DNA from: Pomacea canaliculata
Lineage: Eukaryota; Mollusca; Gastropoda; Architaenioglossa; Ampullariidae
DNA length: 64,000 bases
Assembly: GCF_003073045.1 (NCBI RefSeq)
Contig: NC_037591.1
Location: 41,429,883 to 41,493,882 of the forward strand
Direction of reading: 5' to 3'
Below, one piece after another: positions 44,429 through 54,972 of the stretch (the first letter of the stretch is position 1; each line of letters starts with the position of its first letter). A program made the position numbers and the translations under genes. The notes beneath the pieces are model-generated. The model did not search any database. It was not told the DNA's origin and saw nothing but the letters and a program-made list of their open reading frames with translations.

Positions 44429-47400
44429 ATGGAGAATTCAGGACCGCTTGAAGGCAGTTCTCCCGAAACTCCAGCACGGCATTCCGAATTTGCAGCAGTG
44501 GTGTTTCATGAAATTGCGGAGATGTACCCAACAGATTCGGATGTAGTATGCAGTTATACTCTGACCGAAAACATCACTGCATCTCCAAGGTAAATAATGT
44601 TTTCATGCATTTGTTTCTTTAATTTTAAATTGTAAACGGCGTTGGAACATTGTGGCAGGTGTATAAATATTTGTAAGCCTCACCATTCTGACATGGAATT
44701 GAAAATATTTGTAAGACTTGAACATTGTTGTGCAAGCTTCATATACGAAACAGCATCTTTTTATAAGGGAGACCCCATCTTTTTTAACTTCCTTATGGCA
44801 TCATACTTAAGGAACTCTTTGTCCTCAAAAGTTTGCTCATTGAGCACCTTCAAATGAAAATAGATACCCATCAGTAATTTTATCATGAAAAATGTACTTG
44901 TAAAAGTAATTTCTGTACAAAAAGGCTACCTTATATCCCTGATGTGTTTTATTTTTAATATCCAGTGAAAAAAAATATTAGTGGGAAGAAATATCTCAGC
45001 ACATAAGCATATTTCAGATCTAGCTATATCATACATTACACTGGTATATAGCTACTGAGCATTTTGCCATTTACACCTGTCTGTTTTGAGGTGATTGTTG
45101 CTTGAAAATAAAAAAAAAATGCTCACAGCTGTATTTTTCAAATAATTTTACATTTTGAGGTTGTAACTTGAGTCTCATTTTGGCTGAAAGCTAACAACAC
45201 ATTCTTGTTCCCCCCCCTCTCAACTTAAGCGTAACTCCAGACATTTGACTCAGCTATTGAATGCAGCAGTTTTGTTTCTTGGATCAATTTTTCTCAAGTT
45301 AAAAAAGTTTTGCTCAAACTGAGTTTAAGCAATTTTTGCTCAGATTTAAATGGCCTAAAGATGATGCAGAGACCATGCCATCATTTCTTGCATATATTTC
45401 TAGCACTCATCTATATCCATTTCCTTTGCCTTAGTTTTACTGGTACAGTGTACTAGGCAGTTCAGAATTCATTTGTCATGTGCTTTTGCTATTTTTACTC
45501 ATTCAATACACTAGTCAGTTCCAAACTTTTTGTCATAAATCAGGTCGCTAAATGTATCCAAAGCCCTCTCATTGTGCAGTGGCTGACTGCCATAGATCAT
45601 TGTAATATCAAATATCCCTTTTTTAATCTTGGTCCATTTGCAAAAAGCATGTAGCATTTCCTTGGTAAAAATAATTGACATTCTCTTCTATCCATTTTAT
45701 TTGGAAATAATGGGTGATTTTGTTGTTAGACACATTATTTACTAGACGACATGTTTGACAAAAACCAGGGCAGTATAAGACTCAAAGTAGCCAGTAGAAC
45801 AGTTTGCTTTGGCTCAGTCTCTTCACAAGCCTTAAATGTGTAGTTTATATTTCATAGACTAAAACAGTCTAAACCAGATAATGGATTTAATTATCTTTTA
45901 CTTATTTTAATTGTTAATTTTGCAGTTTTCTTTTTAAATCTTAAACATAATTGGTAGGTATTAACTGAGAAAGAGAGTTGTACAGTAGGTTGACTTACCA
46001 ATACTCAATGTATTTCTGGGCTTATTGTATATTTGGTTGGCATTTGTGACAAAACTACTGTTGTATAGTAGGTACCACTACAACATACACATGTGTTTAC
46101 AGAGATTGGGTTGGTTTGTACAAAGTGGGTTGGCTGACCCCACGCGACTATGTATACTATGAATGGGCACCCACACCTTCACTTGCTGAATCAGGATCAA
46201 GTGTGGGCGCCAAGGCTTCTATTGTGTTTCCAGGTGAGTGTCAGTTTTGAATTGAAATTGGAAAACTAAGTTTTAAAAACATTTAGGTGATTTATTTTTT
46301 TAATATTTTGAGGTTAAACTGCTCTTTATATGAAAGCTGCAGGAGAAGCTTAAAAGAAGTTGTTTGATGTCAGTGCATGTGCTCCTTTTGGGGCAACATT
46401 GTTTAAGCCTAGGTATAAAATCTTTTTCACTAAACCAGTTTTAGAAAGTTTGGTCTGAATGTGATGGTTGGGTTATGTAAAAAAAAAAATATATGCCATT
46501 CAAAACAGAGCTTAGTGGTGAATGAGGGATACCTAATCTTTTATAAACAGTAGAAGGTTATTTGGGGTTTTGGGACTACTAGCATTATAGCAGCACTTTA
46601 TATCAGATGTCTGAAAACTGCAGCTTTAATTTGTTATCATGCATTAGTTTGTAAATATGAAGAATACAGATTTTGTCCTTTCTACAAACATGAATATTGG
46701 AAGTTGTGAGAAAATAAAGAGAAAATAATTATCGTTATTTTCAGAAAATCGTCTGCCTAAAGATGATGGGGAATTCTACCAGTTCTGTTATGTTTCTCAA
46801 AGTGGCACAATTCGTGGGGCAAGTACCCCTTTCCAGTTCAAACAGCCATGTGCCGAAGAGTTTGTGGAAATATGTGATTCAGATAATGAGATGTTGGTGA
46901 TTCGACATAAGAAAAAGTACCTGGAAGAGGAAATCTCCAAAATAACTACGGTAATATATCCTTTTACATTCAACAGGCACCACCACCATTTACTCCTAGT
47001 CATGATAATATAAAGGGATGTTGGTGCCTTTTCAGTAATCAGGAACTTTAATTTAGAATTTAAATTTTATGGGTCAGTGATTTAGGAGCAGAAAGATTAA
47101 ACTTATATTTACAAAATAATAAAATACATGTAGATTTTGTTTAACATGTAAAGTTCTGACAGCTTCTGTATCAATGGCAGTGGTCAGATGTTGCTTGGAG
47201 ACGATAGTTGATAGCACTAGAATGGTCCCATTAGAATATAGTTTTTTTTTGTTTGTGTGATCCCACTGGAATTTCTATAACCTTAATGAACTGGATGGTT
47301 CTTTCTAGTTCATTCTCCAGCTGTACACACTTTGTCTTGCAAATATGTTTCTGAGGTCACACTTTGGATCTCTGGTGCTTGAAAGGGTTAGATGGGATTG

Positions 47401-50400
47401 GGGATTGGGGAAGGGGGTTGCGTTCTTACAGAATGTGCTGTGGATTTTGTATGCCTGTGCCACATGAATGCCCTTTAAACAGTCAATATGTGACAGCAGG
47501 CTATGATGGCTTACTAGCATATCAGAATGAACTTTGCATGTTTTTTCTTTTTTATATACATTCACATTCAGTCATGTAGTCTTGCATCATTAAAAAAACA
47601 TATTGTCTACTCCTAACACCTTGGTTTCCTGTTGTAAAGATCATTTTGAGATGCAAGGGTTTGATTGTCCCAATGTCTAGGTAATAAAGAACACTTTTTA
47701 TCCTACCTTGTTCAGCGACTTCATGCCATGGAGCAAGAGAGAGAGAGTCTTATAAAGAAACTTCACAGATACCATCTGGCTGAGGAAGAAACCAATGCCA
47801 AGCTGGCTGAGCTGACATCAAAGTTGACTGAAATGACTTCTGCAACCAAGGACATGAGCATTGCCCATGATGAAGTCAAAGAGAAGCTGGCTTTGTCAGA
47901 GAAGGTGTGTCAAAGGGTTGTTGCAGATAGAAGAGGGGCATTATAATAAAGCTTAATTTTGCAATGTTGCTCATTATTCTTTGTCTATTCCACTGTTATG
48001 AAAACAACCACCACCTAAAAACCTGTTATGTCTCTGAAGCAAAGTGCATATGCTAATATACAGCTTTTGCCAAATGCCCACACCAACTTACAGAAGTAAA
48101 AATATAGTATTTTGCTTGAATTTTGGCAGATTTTAGGATATGATTTTTAATGCAGAAAAAGTGATGGGGCCACGTTTGAGATACCTTTGAGTTGTTGTAA
48201 TTTGAGTGGATGGTCCATTTCTGGTAGGAGCGAGAAAGGCTGGAAATGCTTCTTCATGAAAAAGATGCAAAGATTCACGAATACCAGCAAGAGATCAAGA
48301 CCCTGACAGCAGCTAAAGATGAGCTTGAGGGTCTAAACAGAAGCTTAATCAATGAGATGGACAGCTACAAGGTACATTTCTGGATGCATGAAAACTGTAA
48401 ATGTTGTGTCTGGCTTCTGACCTGTTTCTTTTGACATACAGCCAGCAGATTGCTGCACTCCATGCCTTTCCATATAATGCTTGATTTTATTTATGGGAGA
48501 CCTAAATTATTATTGCTGCTCTGTGGAACAACTTTTAAAAGAATTTTAAAAACAATTTTCTTCTAAAATTATAAATTTTACTCCTAGGTTGTTTTAAGCA
48601 TCCACCATACCTTTTAACTCATCACTGAGTGTTTACCATTACAGAATCCTGAGGCAGTATTTCTCGCTATAGCATGGCCTTTGCTGCTAAAATGGTATTA
48701 AACAAACAAAGCCAATTCTTGAACTTAGAAATAGCTTGCAGACTAATTTGTAATAAAATGCCCTGCAGCAGTTATCGTAAAGTGAGTTTTGTATGTAGAC
48801 ATTACAATTTCAGTTTTGGAAATTTGTACTTCTAGACAGTAAAGATATTACAGTAACACCATTATCTTTGCTACCAAGCAAATTGTTGTAGAGATTTGTG
48901 TCATCAGTATAATTGAGAATTTTTTGCTATGATCTTGTTTTATAATTTTGAAACAAATTGTTGAATTTCATAATTTTTTGCTTTGACCCTGTTTTATAAC
49001 TTAAAGAAAAGCCCCAAGACTTCTCAGTTTCATAGCACTTGTAATAGTATCTTAGTTTGATTAGCTGTGCTCTGTACTTTATTTGCTGCCAACAGCTGCA
49101 GGTTGCTGAGAGCCAAGCCATTGCTACATCTCATTTAAAAGAGATAGAGGTCCTTAGCCAGGAGCTGGATGACCTTCAGAAGAGGCTATCGCTTTGTGTG
49201 CCTGTCAGTGAGAAGGAGGCAGTTGATGCTAATATAAAGCAGCTTGAGATGAAGATAAATGCTGAGGTAGCAAGAGTTACGGAACTTAAGCAACAGTCTT
49301 GCACTGACAGAGTAAGTCCTTGATGATTCACTTATAATTGTATAATATGGACAGCTTGATCATTGTAAAATATTCATATTGTCCTTTTTCATTTTTGAGC
49401 AGCATCTTGTTTTGATTATATTTATTATATTGTATGTCACTTGGCAGGTCACAATTCAGACCCTCGAGACACAGGTTCAGAATCTGGAGGATCAACTACA
49501 GGCAGCCCATGAGATGAAACGCATGATGAGCATTGAGTTGGAATCATTCCATCTTGCACAGGCCAAACTGTCATCAGACCTAGAGGCAAGCATGCTTCTT
49601 GTTAACAAATTCCATTTTGCACAGGCCAAACTCTCTTCAGACCTACAGGCAAGCATGCTTTCTAACAAATTCTTCCTATTGAGTTTAGACAAGAAAAAGG
49701 CTGGACATTTTTATTACTTGTAACCAACACGTCAGTCCCTGATGGCTATGTAGGGGTGGGCTAGTCGTAGAAGAACACAACAAAGATGGAAATTGCCGCA
49801 CAACTGTAGATTTTTTCAGAGTTTCACTTGGCGGCTGGCTTGCCGTCTCTCCACTCTCTCATCCAAAATCAAAAAGCCTCTCTCAACTGTAAAGCTTCAC
49901 TACTTATTCTTTTCCCGTTGAACAGCCCCCGTGATCACTCCCATCCTGGTCATGATCTCCCCAAGTGGCTCAGGCAACTTCGTAACTTCTGGTGTAGCAA
50001 TAGGTTCAGTTGCCAGAAGCCGCGGGGGGGCATTTCAAGGCTGGCTGTTACTTACACAGCCAGCGTGAGAAAGGGACAGTCCTGGGAGCTGTTCGACCCC
50101 TACCCTTTACAAAGACATAACTTAGTACACTACTAGAGTGCTACATACTCATAGATATTCCTACTTTTGTCAGTGTAGTACACAGCTTGAATCTGACCTG
50201 GTGATTATCTGGCATTGTGTTGCAGAACACCAAAGAAGAGAACCATGCATTAAAGGAACAGCTTGCTTTGGTTGAAGCAGGTTTTACAGATGAGCTCAAA
50301 CAATTAAGAATTGAACAGACCCTCCGAGAGAAAGAACTTGAATCTCATTCTGAGGTAAGTTGAGATAAATAAGGCTAAATTTGGGGTACCTGGGCATAGT

Positions 50401-53400
50401 TTGGTATAATGGATTTGGAAAAAAACAGCAAATTTCAGAAAGCCTTTTAAGCTTCTGATAAACTTAAACAGATAGATGGAACATAAGCAGGTTTTTAATA
50501 GCCCCCAAAAATTGCATTTTTAAACTTTCTTTGGACAGAAAATTCAGCTTACTGAGGAAGAGAACACAAAACTGAAGGAGCAAATAAAGGAACTGGAACA
50601 AGTTGGCCAGCGGTCACAGGAAGGTGCCCTATATGCCTTACAGAAGGTCAATAGTTGCTTGAAAGATCGTTATGAAAAGCTGAAAATCCAGCTAGAGGAA
50701 AAAGACAAAGAACTTGCTGCTGTACATGTAAGTAGAAATCACGAGGGTTACTGGGTTTACCAGATCTGTACCAGATCACAATTTTTGTTCCTAGATGTCA
50801 GTAGCCAGAGCTGTCAGAGGTTAGCAATAGGGGCGATGCTCTTAAGGCCATGTCAACGTGATGTCTTAAAGAAAATGAATTCACTACTAAGTTTTATGTG
50901 TGTAGCTTGTCATAAAGAAAAAGCAATAAAGCCAATATAATGATAAAACCAGCAAATTATTTTCTTGTATTTATTTCTAAAAGGATTATCATTGATTTAC
51001 ATTTATAATTTGATTTTTTTTAATGACTTGGCAATAAACATAGCTGTCAGTAATTTTTAAACAGCAAACAACACTTTTGTCTTCAGCGTCAGAACAAGCA
51101 GTCCAGAGTAGAGATGGCCAAAGAGAATAAGGATTTAAAAGAGAGAATTGCTATGTGCACTGAGGAATACAAGACTCTTCTTCTTGAAACTGGAAGGCTA
51201 CAGCGCAAACTGGAAAAACACTACAAAGGCAAAGACATTTATTTTATCAGACTGGTAGTGTATAACTTAAAGCGCTGGAGTATAATATTTCCTTTGTTGT
51301 GAAGTCTTATGTCTAAAATTTTTTAAGCATATTAGATCTGATAGTAGGAATCATGTCAAAAGTTTTCATCATTAAGTCTTAACATTCAATTTTTGTAATA
51401 ATTGCTTGGCACTTACATGAAAGAGAAATGTGTTGCATATAATTTGCATTCACGTGTACTTTGATACTTATACCAAGGTGTGAATATAACTTCTTATTTG
51501 TATGCATTTATGTTCTGGTGATTTTCTGGTTACAGCCAAAGCAGTGGAGTATAAAACGGAAAAAATTAGCCTGGTGGCAGCTTCACCTGAAGACCAGACA
51601 CCTAACAGCACCACACTGGAAGTTTCACCAAGGCAGATAAAGAAGGAGAAATACAAAAGGCTCTACCAGGAAGAAAAAAACAAGGGGGAGATGATGCAGA
51701 ATCACTACTATGAGCAGCTGTCAAGGAAAGATGCTGAGATAGACAAAGTAAGAAAGACTGCAGCTGAACAAAGGGAAATTTTTGAACAGCAGATTCGTAT
51801 TCTCGAGGTAAGGACAAGTGCACTTTTCAGCTTGCCTGACTTGTGTGATGAAGGATGAGTAAATATCATCTTTTAAAGGGAAAGGGTATGTGAGCAGGAG
51901 CATAAATGTGTGTGCATACATGTGTGAAAATTTTTATGTGAATATTTACACGTAGGTTACACACGGAATATGTCGTCAGGATGACCATCACTTTCATAAG
52001 TTTCAAGTTACACTTGAGTAAACCAGTCATCTATCATTTTGGTTGCAGAAGTGCATTGCAGAAAAGGATGCACACATTACAGACTTAAACAATCAGCTGA
52101 GAGATTTAAAGGTAAGGAGTTCTTAGACATTTACTAAAATTGTCTGTTTTTTGTTATTTAAGAAAAACTAATTTTGATGAAGAAGACAGTGTTTGATTTC
52201 TAAGTCAAGCTGTGATAGTTAACAACCAAAAAAGCAGTTTTAATATTTGCATATAGTAAACACTTAAAAAAAAAAATTCAGGTCCTAAGTAATTTTGTTT
52301 TTATTTCTTTAGGTTGAAGAAAAAAGCAGGACAGAAGCTCAAAGTGGCCACAGTGCCAGTTGCCATGGTAGCAACTATGTGCAAGGAGACCATTCCAATG
52401 GGTATGAGGACCATTTTTTGGATGCTGCCGGTGGAAGTCGTAGAGAAAGGTAAAGTTTTGTTTTGATCCTTCTGTTCTCACTTCTTCACCTTGGCAGCTG
52501 GATGATGATATGTGCATAGAGGAGTATGTGCAATGGTTCATAATACAACATGGTGGTAACCGTAATGGATTTTGTTTTGCTCTGTGGTCTGGAGTCTTTG
52601 TCAGCCATCAAAGAATTAATTTACTGCTGTTTATTGTTTGTGGAATTTCAGGGGACCAGCATTTTACTACATCCCAACGACTGAGTGCGAGCAAGAAGAG
52701 GTTGGAGCCTGCGGAAGCACAGCCTCTTCAAACAGCACAGATGGCAATGGAAACCAGAGTAGCTGGGAGCTACCACCACCACTGCAGCCCCAAGTGCTAC
52801 CCTCTGCCAAGCTAGCTGCAGTTAAGCAGCAGATTGGCTGTTCATCCTACCCTGAATACGGTGAGGAGAGCCTTCCAGAAAGCTGTGATTGGTTGGTCAA
52901 TCTTAGCTATCAACTGGAAGACATTTTTATTATTTAACCTTATATTAAGCCTTTAATGTATCATTACTACCGGAACAGAAGTACAGGGCATATTCTAAGA
53001 CAACTTGATCTATATTCAAGGATCAGGGTTGCTCGAAATTGAGAGTGATGTTCCTTTGCCTTCTGTGGCTCAAGGTGGTAAGCTTTCTGCATTTTTTGTT
53101 TTTTAGTTTGTTTTAGTGCCCAGCGCCTTTTTGATTGTGATTATTATGATTATGCTGGACTGTTTCCCATGACCATGACATTTTGTCTTTCCTTCTATGC
53201 CCTTCAGCTGTTATGTCACCTAATGGTCTTTTAACAAACAGCCAAATTTCTGTTTTGTACATGTAGACTGTAGGATAGTTTTATTGCAGTTTTTTCTTGC
53301 TAACAAATTACTATGCAATAAATTTGATCTCCAGCCAGTTTGATTTGTGGTAAAGTTTATCTTGAGTTTTCTTATCTTTTTTTAATTTAATATTACCCTG

Positions 53401-54972
53401 TTGTAATGCACTGCAAATCTAAGCTGTGTATCTAGGACTGCGAAAAATGCTATTTGTAAAATTTGTGCATATATTCTAATTTCACTGACATGATATGGTG
53501 GATGACAAATTACATGTTAAAACTACTCTTTTCCAAGGATCTACCTTAATAGGCTATTCTTTAGTCAGTCTTTTTGTTTTTAATAGTTCTTCTGTAAAAC
53601 ACTAATCACCTTCATGGGTTGGGAAGTGCACTATAAAATGCATTTATTATTATTAATGTGTTACTTTAAACTTTTACAGATGAAGCCTGTCATGACCTTT
53701 TGTTCGAAGATGCAGCTCCGGATGTTATTCCTCAGTGTGAAGATGAAAGGTTAGTGCATTATGACTGTCATGATCAGATAACCTATTGTTGTTTTGCATC
53801 AAGCCACACTTTCCAAAACCATCTGCAAATTAGGGTCCTTGCACGTTCCCTTTCTATCAGTGCTTTATGGCAGTGTTGCAATTGTCAGTTTTGCCAAAAT
53901 TGTATCTTTGGGATAGATTGCGTACAGTCATAAAGCAGATTTGTCAAAGGGGTGAATAGAATGAAACACCATCAGACACAGGCAGGAGACATTTTTGAAA
54001 AAAAGTTGTTGCAGATCAACAAAATGAACTTAACGTGCTTGCATGGGCAGCCGATCCACTTCACTTAAGGCGTAACATGGTCATACCTAACTATGAGCAT
54101 GTCTGACACTCAGATTTTGAAGCCTCTGAAGTTTTTAAGAGCATCTAGTAAGCGCTTGGTGTTGATATTATTAAGTCTTGATGGGACAAGCAGTACAGAC
54201 TCATATTTTCTTTTTAAATTTTTATATACTGTAATGTGACAGTGAATACTCCTGCACAAGAAGTTAGTAATTGAGTATTGGCATCGTCATCAACATCTTT
54301 ACTTCTAAATGACGGTTTAGTAGATGTTGCCACATAAAAGTCGAGGACCTCATTATTGAAATTAAAATCTTGACTGAATCTGTGCCAGCTCTTACTGTAA
54401 ACTGGCCTCTGCTGTAGTGAAGAAGCTTACAGACCAATATTTTGCAGTAATTACCAAGTTTATTTTCAAATCAAAACATCAGTCTGTTTGGCTGCCTAGT
54501 TCATGATTGAGAAACTTTTTCATTTTTCCATGTTATCTTGCCATTACGATGCAAAGCATTAGAGATGTAAAGTTTGTAAATCTTTTTGTTTAATTTTGTA
54601 ATGTTCTTTATATAGGAAGAGGTTTTCTGGCTTAGATTTGATGTTGCTGACAAGGCTAATTACACGTTGCAATTTAGTTTTTGTTTCTCACAGGAAATAA
54701 TTTCCTTGCGAATGATGATAATGAGATATTTGACTCCTTATGCTAGATTCATGGATGCGATCGGGGAAGGAATGAAGATCTGTCCTGTGTGTGAGATGCA
54801 CATCAACACAGCCGAAGGTCTGGACAGTGAATTTGCAGAGCATGTGGTTGGACACTTTGGCCGTCTTTGTCCCATTTGCAAATACCAAGCCGATGACTCC
54901 ATGCCACTCGAGGACTTCAAGGAGCATGTCAACACGTGTTGCGACTCCAATGGCCCTGGCAGTCGGAAGTAA
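44429..54972 (+). CDS. TAX1BP1: TAX1BP1/CALCOCO-family selective autophagy receptor
   Basis: Sixteen coding exons in phase: 44429-44589, 46103-46233, 46745-46950, 47716-47904, 48228-48371, 49096-49311, 49448-49585, 50226-50354, 50539-50727, 51087-51228, 51536-51807, 52049-52111, 52313-52449, 52652-52860, 53680-53749 and 54747-54972, giving 873 aa; human TAX1BP1 has 789. Residues about 20-130 form a SKICH domain (DWVGLYKVGWLTPRDYVYYE, GEFYQFCYVSQSGTIRGAS). The motif DNEMLVIR (MLVI at 147-150) stands where NDP52 and TAX1BP1 carry their LC3-interacting motif. A long Glu/Lys/Leu coiled coil follows (about 155-640), then a low-complexity Ser/Pro part and two C-terminal zinc fingers (CPVC...HVVGH, CPIC...HVNTC) like the ubiquitin- and myosin VI-binding fingers of TAX1BP1. 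The family links ubiquitinated cargo to autophagosomes and restrains inflammatory signalling. Two introns use GC donors (after 49585 and 51228). Confidence 0.9.
44590..46102 (+). other. Intron 1 (after the start-codon exon) of the TAX1BP1-like gene
   Basis: A 1.5-kb intron without visible exons or recognised repeats; AT-rich with short A and C runs. Confidence 0.6.
49547..49672 (+). repeat. TAX1BP1: Tandem duplication of exon end and GC splice donor
   Basis: A unit of about 63 bases is repeated with a few changes. Both copies code QAKLSSDL and both contain the donor ag|gcaagcatgctt. The first gives an exon end at 49585, the second at 49648, 63 bases (21 codons) later in the same frame. No in-phase GT donor of good quality is visible nearby. 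Confidence 0.85.
49725..50215 (+). other. GC-richer insertion-like block in a TAX1BP1-gene intron
   Basis: Between the duplicated donor and exon 50226-50354 the composition rises in GC and CpG (for example agaagccgcgggggggcatt near 50015) against an AT-rich background. It has the look of an inserted repeat, but no family motif or terminal repeat could be recognised. Confidence 0.3.
53021..53077 (+). other. TAX1BP1: Candidate cassette exon of the TAX1BP1-like gene
   Basis: Flanked by tatattcaag| and by two adjacent donors, CAAG|gtggta (end 53074) and GGTG|gtaagc (end 53077). Entered in phase 1 it reads GSGLLEIESDVPLPSVAQG without a stop and leaves in phase 1, so it can be included or skipped between exons 52652-52860 and 53680-53749 without frame change. 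Confidence 0.5.
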
